Source: Bacteroides thetaiotaomicron VPI-5482
Lineage (GTDB): Bacteria; Bacteroidota; Bacteroidia; Bacteroidales; Bacteroidaceae
NCBI RefSeq assembly: GCF_000011065.1
Contig: NC_004663.1
Location: 3,906,001 to 3,970,000, forward strand
DNA length: 64,000 nt
Direction of reading: 5' to 3'
Both the position numbers and the translations under genes were made by a program. A model generated the notes under the pieces. It was not told the DNA's origin and did no database searches. It was given only the letters and a program-made list of their open reading frames with translations. This document shows positions 35,753 to 44,513 of this stretch, piece by piece. How positions within the stretch are numbered: position 1 is the first letter of the stretch; the number at the start of each line of letters is the position of its first letter.

Positions 35753-35874
35753 TGGATAGCGAGATAACTTACCTCATCAATATCAAAGATAAAACATTTA
35801 TCCTCCTGAATCCATTGTCCCATAGGATGAAGACCATTAGAAGTATCTACTTCAATCTGCACACTGTTTACAAA
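35749..35874 (-). pseudogene. In-frame coding remnant between sulfatase and hydrolase
   Basis: Directly after the sulfatase TGA (35875-35877) the same frame stays open for 41 codons to a TGA that overlaps the hydrolase ATG as ATGA. The translation contains VQIEVDTSNGLHPMGQW and then CFIFDIDEVSYLAI, protein-like rather than random. The sulfatase already ends at a normal C-terminus. The stretch therefore looks like the 3' stump of a deleted gene that was once coupled to the hydrolase. A readthrough extension of the sulfatase is a less likely alternative. I do not recognise the family. Confidence 0.4.
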
Positions 35875-37242
35875 TCACTTTTGTTTGGAAGGCATATGAT
35901 CAAACGCCCGCATTTCGGTAGCTTGCCCTTCGTCTCCACACGCTTTCATCCATTTCTTTAGTTCTGCATCCAGCCGAATAATAATATTGGAGTATTTCGT
36001 ATCTCCTGCCAAATTGTTCATGCAAAATGGATCATTCCGTACGTCGTACAATTCAATGGCAGGACGATGCTGATACTTGAATGTCATCGCCTTTGCATGG
36101 GCATCTGTCTCTGCAAGCTGTTTCCATTCTTTAAATAAAGGCGTAGCAGTCATCGCATTCTGAAAGGTTGCCTCCGGAGTAAGGTTAACAATATATCGAT
36201 ATCTTCCATCATAGGCTGAGCGTATCCCGTAGTACTCCGGACCTTTATTTATTCCCCTGCTAGTCTGAAGAGAGAAAGAATATTTCTTATGCTCCTTCTT
36301 CTTCCCTGTCAAAACAGATTTAAAGCTTTCACCATCTACTCTCGTCTGCGGTTTTCCTCCTGCTATATCGACAAAAGTAGGAACTATATCCACATATTCT
36401 ACTAATGCATCACTGACACTCCCCGGTTTGACTACTCCCGGCCAGCGGACAATGCATGCCGAATGTACGCCTGCATCATAACAAGTCCATTTGGCAAAAG
36501 GCAGACTGTTTCCTTGTTCACTCAAATATACTACAACAGATTGATCAGCGACCTTTTCCTGTTCCAAAATAGAGAGTACGTTACCAAACTCCTGATCCAT
36601 AAAGTTGACTTCTGCAAGATACTTAGTAAACTCCTGACGTGTTTGTGGAACATCTACATACATAGGTGCCAAAGTTAATTTATCCGGATCGAACTGTGAG
36701 ACATCACCTTTATTCCAAGGGGTATGTGGCTGATTGGAAGCAACAAACAGGCAAAACGGCTGGCCTTTCCTTTTGCAATCAGCGATAAATTTCTGAATAG
36801 CTTCAAAATGTAATTCCCCCTTTTCACTAGGCACGTAGAGATCAAAGGGAAATACTGACTTTGGAGCAACATGCTTCTTTCCAATCAAAGCTACTTTATA
36901 CCCCAATGGATGCAAATGATGCACAACGCTTAAAGTACCCTGATCAGCACAAGTATGGTTTGGATAAGCTCCGCTACCCACAGGCCATAAACCTGTATAC
37001 AGATTATGGCGGGTAGGCGATGACATAGGAGCAGCTTGATAGGCTTGGGTGAAACGCACTCCCTGTGTGGCAAAATTATCTATATTAGGTGTTTTCGAAT
37101 CCACACTTCCATAGCAACCTAAATCGTAATATGAACAATCATCGGCTATGAACAACACCAAATTAGGCTGCGTGATTTGCTGTGCAAAAGAGCAAGTTGT
37201 CGCACTTAATGCAACAGAAACACTCAAAAATAGTCTATTCAT
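35875..37242 (-). CDS. Secreted S1-family sulfatase (serine type)
   Basis: The 455-aa protein has a signal peptide (VALSATTCSFAQ), the metal-binding start LVLFIADDCSYYDLGCYG and the signature S-S-P-T-R-H-N-L-Y-T-G with modified Ser74. It is about 100 residues shorter than the other sulfatases here. The SYYDLGCYG and GYKVALIGKKH segments resemble the heparan-N-sulfatase-like branch of S1, but the branch cannot fix the substrate. It follows susD by 46 bp in the SusC/D operon. Confidence 0.9.
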   Translation of the reverse strand: MNRLFLSVSVALSATTCSFAQQITQPNLVLFIADDCSYYDLGCYGSVDSKTPNIDNFATQGVRFTQAYQAAPMSSPTRHNLYTGLWPVGSGAYPNHTCADQGTLSVVHHLHPLGYKVALIGKKHVAPKSVFPFDLYVPSEKGELHFEAIQKFIADCKRKGQPFCLFVASNQPHTPWNKGDVSQFDPDKLTLAPMYVDVPQTRQEFTKYLAEVNFMDQEFGNVLSILEQEKVADQSVVVYLSEQGNSLPFAKWTCYDAGVHSACIVRWPGVVKPGSVSDALVEYVDIVPTFVDIAGGKPQTRVDGESFKSVLTGKKKEHKKYSFSLQTSRGINKGPEYYGIRSAYDGRYRYIVNLTPEATFQNAMTATPLFKEWKQLAETDAHAKAMTFKYQHRPAIELYDVRNDPFCMNNLAGDTKYSNIIIRLDAELKKWMKACGDEGQATEMRAFDHMPSKQK

Positions 37243-37288
37243 AATTTATTTCTCCTTTCATGGGAGTGCTTAATTTAAACATATATCT

Positions 37289-38989
37289 TTAGTATCCGGG
37301 ATTTTGTTGTACTCCATCATTGCGAGAAACCTCTGCAAATGGTATCGGAAAATATTTCTTTCTTGCAGCCATAACTCCTTGCTTTTGTACATCCGCAGCC
37401 GGTCGTGATGGGATGAATGTATCCTTTATGTAGTCATACATCTGCGTGTTTTCATCATACTTCATACGAATAAGGTCGAACCAGCGTTTCTGTTCACCGG
37501 CAAATTCCAATCCCCGTTCCATGAATACCAGCCAGCGGAATTCTTGTTTGGTCAAGGTACGTCCGATATTATCGGGTCTGTCCGAACCTATATACTTCGG
37601 ATAAGCACGTTCGGTTCCGTTCGCTTTGCGCGCACGTTCACGCACCATATCGATAGCCTGACAGGCTTCTGTGTACTTTCCAAGTTCGTTCAATGCTTCT
37701 GCTCTTATAAGATACATATCGGACAGACGCAGACGTGGCATATCGTTTTCATTGGTACGGTTATTGATACCTTGCGGATCAATAAATTTGCGGATATATC
37801 CCCAGTTCTCCTGTGAGTTTCCTCCGGCAGCAGGATATACGGTTACGATATTGCCCAATACTCCTGTATTATTGTTCTTTTGTTGAAAACGTCTCCAGAA
37901 TGTAACCTCAATCCGGTAATCTTTAGAAATGAGTTTGGATTCATCAATGGATGCATCAACAGAGGGGTCACTGTATCCTAGATTACCCTGATCGTCCTGA
38001 AAATATTTGATAAACCATTTTTGTACCCTATGAGCTCCTGCTCCTTTTCCATAGGGATTTCCAGAAACCAATTTACCACCAACCTGCACACCTGCCGGAT
38101 TAAATAAATGAGCAATATTAGAACCCAATGACTGATCTGCTAAAGCATCTTTGTCACGAAAGAAAGGTACTGAGAAGATATGTTCGGTTTGAGCTAATGA
38201 CTCTTGCTCAATGTCCCATAAATTCTGATAATCATTGACAAACGTATATTGTTCGGAAGAAATCACCTCTTGGGCTTCTCTGGCTGCATCCTCCCATCTT
38301 CCGAGAGTCAAGTAGACTTCCGCCAAAAATGCATGAGCAGCTCCGTTAGTTACACGTCCGCTTGTGTACGCCGGATCTAAACGTTTCGGCAAACGGGGAG
38401 TATCATCATCGTTCAATCCGGCGGCATATTCAAAATCACTTATTATCTGTTCGTAAACTTTAGACGCGGGAGATTGTGGTACATATGCGTTTTCAATTCC
38501 GGTTACAGGCTCAATAACAATAGGAATACCATTAACACCACCATACAAGCGCATTAAGTCATAATGATAAAGTGCTCTCAGAAAGTAGGCTTCTGCAATG
38601 ATCCGATTCTTATCATTTTCACTTTTGAAGGAAATAGAAGGAACACGTGCTATTACTTCATTAGCATTTTTAATGCCATTATATAGCTCTCCCCAAAAAT
38701 TAACAACTGGAGCGGAACCAGCACTGTGTGTATTGTTGGAAACAGTGGCAGGTACAGCGTTTCCGGTAGAGAACATAGCGTCTTCATAGGTCGGAAGTAT
38801 GATAGCCCAGTTTGTTTTATGATAAGCGAAAGCGTAAAGAGTGGAGTATACCCCGTTAATAGCCGCCAAGGCATGATCTTCCGTTTTGAAGAATCCGTCC
38901 TCTTTTTCTACACGGTCTACAATATCTACATCCAAACAGCTTGAAAGCAGCGCTGTTCCTATCAGTAAGGATAATATATATTTCTTCAT
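37289..38989 (-). CDS. SusD-like glycan-binding lipoprotein (sulfated-glycan locus)
   Basis: The 566-aa protein has a lipoprotein signal (LLIGTALLSSCLDVDIVDR). RagB/SusD features are AEAYFLRALYHYDLMRLYGG, a TPR core, FMERGLEFAGEQKRWFDLIR, and the C-terminal FPIPFAEVSRN...NPGY. It is the surface lid of the SusC transporter encoded 18 bp upstream and should bind the glycan this locus targets. Confidence 0.95.
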   Translation of the reverse strand: MKKYILSLLIGTALLSSCLDVDIVDRVEKEDGFFKTEDHALAAINGVYSTLYAFAYHKTNWAIILPTYEDAMFSTGNAVPATVSNNTHSAGSAPVVNFWGELYNGIKNANEVIARVPSISFKSENDKNRIIAEAYFLRALYHYDLMRLYGGVNGIPIVIEPVTGIENAYVPQSPASKVYEQIISDFEYAAGLNDDDTPRLPKRLDPAYTSGRVTNGAAHAFLAEVYLTLGRWEDAAREAQEVISSEQYTFVNDYQNLWDIEQESLAQTEHIFSVPFFRDKDALADQSLGSNIAHLFNPAGVQVGGKLVSGNPYGKGAGAHRVQKWFIKYFQDDQGNLGYSDPSVDASIDESKLISKDYRIEVTFWRRFQQKNNNTGVLGNIVTVYPAAGGNSQENWGYIRKFIDPQGINNRTNENDMPRLRLSDMYLIRAEALNELGKYTEACQAIDMVRERARKANGTERAYPKYIGSDRPDNIGRTLTKQEFRWLVFMERGLEFAGEQKRWFDLIRMKYDENTQMYDYIKDTFIPSRPAADVQKQGVMAARKKYFPIPFAEVSRNDGVQQNPGY

Positions 38990-39007
38990 ATTTTCAGTAT
39001 TTTGATG

Positions 39008-42000
39008 TTAAAAAGCTAGATTTATACCCATAGAATACGTACGGCTAGAAGGATAAGCAGCATAGTCAACATTAGGTGACATAGCGCCCGAAGTAATGCT
39101 GACTTCCGGATCGTAACCGCTATAATTAGTGATTGTAAAGACATTGGTAACGGTACCGAATACACGTACACTACGTAACCATCGTAGTTTTTTCAAGCTA
39201 AACTGGTAGGCGAGTGTCAGATTCTTCAGACGGAAAAATGAACCATCTTCAAGCAAGAAGGTAGAGAAACGCTTGTTAAAGTAAGAACTGCCTTGCGAAC
39301 CGTTTACTGCCGGATAAAAGTTACTGGTTCCTTCGCCCTGCCATCTTCCTTCCCAAGCCTCAGCACGAATATTGTCGTTGGTATCTGTAAAAGAATCCAA
39401 GAAATAACGGTTCAAATTGGCGATATCACCTCCTACACGGCCCGTGAAAATCATGGATAATGTCAGGCCCTTCCAAGATAGCTCAGAATTAATACCATAA
39501 TTGAATTTCGGTTCTGCCGTACCGATGATAGTCATATCGTCAGAAGTTATTTTTCCATCCGGCAGCCCGTCGGGTCCACTAATATCTTTGAATCTCAAAG
39601 AACCCGGAGTAGCTTGTGGAGTATCAAATGGAGCCAGTTTTGCTTCTGCTTCATTCTGATAAACACCATCCACTACGTAGCCATAGAAGCTGCCTACCGG
39701 ATAACCGGCTTTAGTGATATGTATGCTTTGGCTGAATACACCGCCACCTGCAAGATAGGAGGTTCCCAGTAACTCATTGCCGCTGATATCGTCTACTTTA
39801 TTACGGTTCAGGTATATGTTTCCTCCAAGAGTCCATTTTACGCGACCTGTCAGAATATCCGCACTGGCTTCCAGCTCAAATCCTTTATTGGTCATTTTTC
39901 CCATATTGTAAGGTATAGAACCGTATCCGGATGATAAAGGCAGTCCAAAATTCATCAGCATATCTTTGGTAGTACGTTGATATACATTCATGGTTACTCT
40001 AAAACGGTTGTCTATAAAACCTAAATCCAGTCCGGCATTGTAGGTAGCAGTACTTTCCCAACCTAAATTAGGATTAGCCAGCTTCCCGTTGACCATACCG
40101 TGAGTCACTGCACCTCCGGAATAAGAGCGGACATGGTTCATAATGGCGAGCGGAGCAGCATAAGCAATGCTTTGGTTACCTGTAACACCATAGCTCAAAC
40201 GTAGCTTAATATTAGAGATAGCAGGTATGTCTTTCATGAACTTCTCTTGATTAATGCGCCAGGCTACTGCAAATGATGGAAAGAAACTCCACCTGTTTCC
40301 ACTTGCCAACAAAGAAGAACCGTCGTAGCGTCCGGTTGCCGTGAAAATATAACGGTCATACAGGGTGTAGTTCATACGTCCTAAGAAAGAGGAAAGTTTA
40401 GTTTGAATGACTGAACTGGATTTGTCCATCGTATTCGTTCCTTCTCCGATAGCGTAGTACAACAAGTCATTGCCTGCAAAATCACCTACCTGAATTGCCA
40501 GTGTCTTTCTCTGACGGTCTTCATGCGTATATCCCAAGACAGCATTGATGTGATGATGCTTCTTAAATTTACGATCATAATTAACCGTCGTTTCCAATAC
40601 AATATTCTGGCGATTGTCTTCTCCACGAAATGCCATACCATGGGCACTGTTTCCAGCATTGGTACCTATTGGATAATAAGTAGAACGCGAACCGTCTGTG
40701 CGGTTGAAGCTACCGGCACCTTTCCAGGAAAGCCCTTTACCAAAGTTATATGTCAAAGATGCATTCAGTATGAAGAACCGTTGTTGAAGAATGTCTTTTA
40801 GTTCGGTCGCCATAATATAAGGATTGTCTGCCGGAACATATTCCACATTTTCATCTTCATAAATTTGATCTCCAGGCATTAATGTCGGTTTGGTAGTCAA
40901 AATACGCCGTACCATTTGGTTCATACTTGAAGATTGAGAGTGCGACGTTTGCTTCTGCTCAGTCTGTGAATAACTTGTGTTCAGTTGCAAAACTAAACGC
41001 TTGGCAAGCTCAGATTTAAGATTCAGACGGAAAGAATAACGTTCGAGTCCAGTATTCATAATAATACCTTCTTGATCGGTGTAGCCGGCAGTAATATTAT
41101 ATTGAGTCATCTTGTTACCACCATTGACAGCCAACTGGTGGTCCTGAGATACTGCCGTCTGGTACATTAAGTCCTGCCAGTCAGTTGAATAAATCTTATA
41201 TCTTTCCAAGGCATCATCTGTATGTCTGGGGACTTTTGTACTTGGAATGACGTTTCCTTGCATATCGTAGCCGTTAGAGGTTCGATCCAATTCATTCTCA
41301 AAAAGCGCATAGTCATGAGCATTCAGTAAATTATAGCGTTTGGAAATGTTGGAAATATCTACACGGGCATTGTAATTCACATTGACTTTTCCTTCTTTTC
41401 CCTGTTTGGTTGTGATCAGAATAACTCCGTTCGTAGCACGTGAACCATAAATAGCCGTTGCGGAAGCATCTTTCAGAACCTGGATAGATTCAATATCATT
41501 GGGATTGATGGAAGCTAGCGGATTCATCGCCGGCTGTTGGCTCAACTCACTGGTGCCACCATTTACACTTGCTGTTGCAGCCTCTATCGGGAAACCGTCG
41601 ACTACATAAAGCGGGTCTGTATTGCCTGACAGTGTAGAGACACCACGTATTTGAATATTCATGCCCGCTCCGGGTGCACCACTGTTAGCTGCGATACTGA
41701 CGCCCGCTATACGTCCCTGCAAAAACTGGTCGGCACTTGTGATAGGCATAATCTCAGCTTCATTCTTCATACTGACAGCACTTACCGAACCGGAAAGGTC
41801 GGATTTACGAACAGTTCCATAGCCGATGACCACCACCTCGTCCAAATTGCGTGATGCTTCCTGCATTGTAATCGTCATCTTCCCTTTTAACTGTACCGGA
41901 ACAGTTATAGTAGTAAATCCGATATACGATATCTGTAACTGGGCCTTGGGATTTTTTACTTCCAGCGAGAAGTTACCGTCAATGTCTGTAATGGTTCCGT

Positions 42001-42172
42001 TGTTAGCACCCTTCACTTGGATTGTAGCTCCAATGATAGGAGACTTTCCTTCATCAACTACCACACCGGAAATTTTATGAGACTGTGCTGATACGGTTGA
42101 TATATATCCTAAAAAGCATATTAGTAGGACTAAGTATCTATCCGTCAACTTAAATCGAATCTTCTGTTTCAT
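39008..42172 (-). CDS. SusC-like TonB-dependent transporter (sulfated-glycan locus)
   Basis: The protein is about 1054 aa from the ATG at 42172; a second ATG 21 bp upstream (42193) adds MNNEYNI. A signal peptide (LVLLICFLGYISTVSAQ) precedes a CarboxypepD_reg-like domain (KISGVVVDEGKSPIIGATI) and the segment DEVVVIGYGT. The plug (VLKDASATAIYGSRATNGV) and a large outer-membrane barrel ending in MGINLAF follow. It imports oligosaccharides with TonB energy. The BACON/GLUG lipoprotein gene lies immediately upstream, the reverse of the usual susC-susD-susE order. Confidence 0.95.
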   Translation of the reverse strand: MKQKIRFKLTDRYLVLLICFLGYISTVSAQSHKISGVVVDEGKSPIIGATIQVKGANNGTITDIDGNFSLEVKNPKAQLQISYIGFTTITVPVQLKGKMTITMQEASRNLDEVVVIGYGTVRKSDLSGSVSAVSMKNEAEIMPITSADQFLQGRIAGVSIAANSGAPGAGMNIQIRGVSTLSGNTDPLYVVDGFPIEAATASVNGGTSELSQQPAMNPLASINPNDIESIQVLKDASATAIYGSRATNGVILITTKQGKEGKVNVNYNARVDISNISKRYNLLNAHDYALFENELDRTSNGYDMQGNVIPSTKVPRHTDDALERYKIYSTDWQDLMYQTAVSQDHQLAVNGGNKMTQYNITAGYTDQEGIIMNTGLERYSFRLNLKSELAKRLVLQLNTSYSQTEQKQTSHSQSSSMNQMVRRILTTKPTLMPGDQIYEDENVEYVPADNPYIMATELKDILQQRFFILNASLTYNFGKGLSWKGAGSFNRTDGSRSTYYPIGTNAGNSAHGMAFRGEDNRQNIVLETTVNYDRKFKKHHHINAVLGYTHEDRQRKTLAIQVGDFAGNDLLYYAIGEGTNTMDKSSSVIQTKLSSFLGRMNYTLYDRYIFTATGRYDGSSLLASGNRWSFFPSFAVAWRINQEKFMKDIPAISNIKLRLSYGVTGNQSIAYAAPLAIMNHVRSYSGGAVTHGMVNGKLANPNLGWESTATYNAGLDLGFIDNRFRVTMNVYQRTTKDMLMNFGLPLSSGYGSIPYNMGKMTNKGFELEASADILTGRVKWTLGGNIYLNRNKVDDISGNELLGTSYLAGGGVFSQSIHITKAGYPVGSFYGYVVDGVYQNEAEAKLAPFDTPQATPGSLRFKDISGPDGLPDGKITSDDMTIIGTAEPKFNYGINSELSWKGLTLSMIFTGRVGGDIANLNRYFLDSFTDTNDNIRAEAWEGRWQGEGTSNFYPAVNGSQGSSYFNKRFSTFLLEDGSFFRLKNLTLAYQFSLKKLRWLRSVRVFGTVTNVFTITNYSGYDPEVSITSGAMSPNVDYAAYPSSRTYSMGINLAF

Positions 42173-42206
42173 AATATTATATTCGTTATTCATTGATTGT
42201 TAAACC

Positions 42207-43400
42207 TTATTTTAATAAGCCCTGTAATGTCGGGTATTCACTTCCCATTTCCCAAACCGTACTGAAATTCCAGTTTGTGAATGAAGATGTGTTCTTCATT
42301 TCACTTGCAGACAGGTTCTTATAACTGGAAGAACCACCTGATATGTATGAGTCACTTCCGCTACTCTGTGACTTTCCGTCTTCGTTCAAAGAGAAACAGC
42401 TTTTCATTGTTATTTGAGAAATCTTGCCATCAGTACGATGGAACAGTCCGTTTCCGAAAGAAGCCCCGTTCGCAGTTGTCATGTCTCCTACGTTATGACA
42501 GTTTTCGATTGTCATGCCACCTCCTGCTGCTATAGTACATGTCGCTACAATTCCTGCGGCATTGCTGTTGCCATTGGTAGCTGTACCTGTGCTCTTTATC
42601 GCACCTGTATTGTAGCAATCTCTGACTATAGCATTGGTTCCACCCATACGTGCGATGATACCACTTGCCGAGCCCATCGCAGTGATAGAACCAGTATTGT
42701 AAGACTGGGATATTTCGGTATCAATAGTTGCACGACCGACAATTCCTCCTACTTGATTGTTAGCCTGAGTTCCAGAAATTTCTCCTGAATTTGCACAACC
42801 AGTCACTTTGATCAGGTCATTTCCTGCTGCTCCCGCTATTGAACCGACCACACCTCCAACCGGTGATTTGCTGCTGCAAACTACATTCGCTTTATTGGTA
42901 CAATATGCAACGGCAGGAGCATTGTTAGCATCACGCATTATGATTCCTACAACCCCACCGACACAACCGGCTGTCCCTTCAATAGCCGCTGTATTAGAGC
43001 AATAGGAAACTTCGCCTTTCTCGGTGAGATAACCGACAATTCCTCCGAGATAGATTTCAGCATCCGTAGTTGCAGCCGTACTGATGCTTCCCTCATTACC
43101 TGTTGTGTGGCAAGAGATAATTTTACCAGAACAGTTACCGGCAATCGCACCAACTTTGGCTTTGGCCTTGATAACAACATTCTCGATACATACATTACGT
43201 ACGATACCTTCTGCACCGATAGAAGCGAACAAACCGCAATTAGTATTGGAACTTTTATTCAGCGTCCAGTTCTTTATCTTATATTGTTCGGAAGAACGTC
43301 CTGTACCGGTATCGATAATATCTCCCTTAGTTGCTTCGTATACTCCGGTGAAATTACCGTTATAAGTGTTATTGACCAGTTCTGTACTGATAGGTGCCAT
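42207..43400 (-). CDS. GLUG-repeat C-terminal half of a frameshifted lipoprotein
   Basis: The open frame (397 aa from the first ATG) has no signal peptide of its own. It consists of about seven repeats of a GLUG-like pattern (VGGVVGII, VGGVVGSI, VGGIVGRAT, ASGIIARM, AAGIVATCT) alternating with CxNxGxI segments such as CTNKANV and CYNTGAI; this predicts a right-handed beta-helix. The frame continues upstream of the ATG as far as 43469, reading YLDKNYKQTVDIDLTGID, and matches the natural continuation of the ORF that ends at 43447. The two are therefore one 756-residue gene broken by one extra base. A beta-helix on a surface lipoprotein fits glycan binding. Confidence 0.8.
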   Translation of the reverse strand: MAPISTELVNNTYNGNFTGVYEATKGDIIDTGTGRSSEQYKIKNWTLNKSSNTNCGLFASIGAEGIVRNVCIENVVIKAKAKVGAIAGNCSGKIISCHTTGNEGSISTAATTDAEIYLGGIVGYLTEKGEVSYCSNTAAIEGTAGCVGGVVGIIMRDANNAPAVAYCTNKANVVCSSKSPVGGVVGSIAGAAGNDLIKVTGCANSGEISGTQANNQVGGIVGRATIDTEISQSYNTGSITAMGSASGIIARMGGTNAIVRDCYNTGAIKSTGTATNGNSNAAGIVATCTIAAGGGMTIENCHNVGDMTTANGASFGNGLFHRTDGKISQITMKSCFSLNEDGKSQSSGSDSYISGGSSSYKNLSASEMKNTSSFTNWNFSTVWEMGSEYPTLQGLLK

Positions 43401-43446
43401 ATCTATGCCTGTAAGGTCAATATCTACAGTCTGTTTGTAGTTCTTA

Positions 43447-44478
43447 TCAAGATACTTGCTGAACGTTCCTCAAATGACGGGGCTTCGTGATAATATATTC
43501 AGATCCTTTTTCTCCGTCTCCACTGGTCTCGTCAAACAGATTGTGTGCCTCTATAATTTCACTTCCCATCTGAGCTACAGTTCCTCCGCCAATGTTTGCG
43601 TAAGAGAATAACTGAATAGAAACCATTCCTACATATCCTTTCCAGTCAATAACATCCAGATTGTAAGATGCCGTTCCCGAAGGAATATCGATTGTGTTTT
43701 CGTTCTGGTCTGCAATGACTTTCAGCTTATAGCCGTCCACACCGGTAATTTCATTCCATGAAAGCAGGAAATCGTTGTGATCATCCAAAGTAATGACAGG
43801 AGCTTCCAGTTTGTCGGCCTGAATGACAGGAATACTCAGACTCTTGTCGGCAGCTGTAAAAACCAAACTGGCTTTACGTACCACTTCTGTCGTATTACTC
43901 TCGGTAGTGACTTTCAAAGTGGCTGTTCCTTTTCCTGTAACAGGAGTTACTGTACACCATTTAACCGGAGTATGGGTCGGTTCATCCACTACTTCGACAT
44001 TCCATTCTACCGCATTGGTTTGTAGAGTAATATCCTTTTCACCTCCTCCAATGTTATATTGCAGTTCTTTAGAGTCCGCAGCCAAAGAAGTTTCGCTGGC
44101 TTCTTGCTCCACAGTTACTATCTTTATCTCCTGCGATTCATTGATAAGAAAAGTCAGTTCTGCCGTACGAGGTTCATTCCATGGATTCTCAGAATACGAA
44201 ACAGGCACTTGGGAATATTTGAACCCTTCTGTTTCTGATACGCTGCACCATGCTTGTGAACTACTTAACGTCCATTTATCATCAGATATCACTTTCAATA
44301 TATAGGTTCCCTCTGGTCCCGGTACTTGTAGAGGGGACTGAGTGAGCTCGTTTAAGGTCAAATAAGTTTCAGCGACCTTTGCATCCGGTTCGGGATATAC
44401 AATATCTTCTTGTTGACACCCCGCGAAACATACAGCAGTCAGCATGATGACGGCTAGTTTACGATACTTATTTTTCAT
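43447..44478 (-). CDS. BACON-domain lipoprotein, N-terminal half of a frameshifted gene
   Basis: The 343-aa frame starts with a lipoprotein signal (MLTAVCFAGCQQEDIVYPEP). Two BACON-type Ig-like domains follow: WCSVSETEGFKYSQVPVSY with ELTFLI, and KWCTVTPVTGKGTATLKV. A fibronectin-III-like segment (about 235-310) comes next. The frame ends abruptly after KPRHLRNVQQVS. Deleting one base near 43455 gives NVQQYLDKNYK and runs into the GLUG-repeat frame. The gene sits where a surface glycan-binding protein is expected, but upstream of susC. If the frameshift is real, this truncated lipoprotein would be the only product. Confidence 0.85.
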   Translation of the reverse strand: MKNKYRKLAVIMLTAVCFAGCQQEDIVYPEPDAKVAETYLTLNELTQSPLQVPGPEGTYILKVISDDKWTLSSSQAWCSVSETEGFKYSQVPVSYSENPWNEPRTAELTFLINESQEIKIVTVEQEASETSLAADSKELQYNIGGGEKDITLQTNAVEWNVEVVDEPTHTPVKWCTVTPVTGKGTATLKVTTESNTTEVVRKASLVFTAADKSLSIPVIQADKLEAPVITLDDHNDFLLSWNEITGVDGYKLKVIADQNENTIDIPSGTASYNLDVIDWKGYVGMVSIQLFSYANIGGGTVAQMGSEIIEAHNLFDETSGDGEKGSEYIITKPRHLRNVQQVS

Positions 44479-44513
44479 ATGTTATAAATTAAAGATTATA
44501 ATTCCGATACTTC

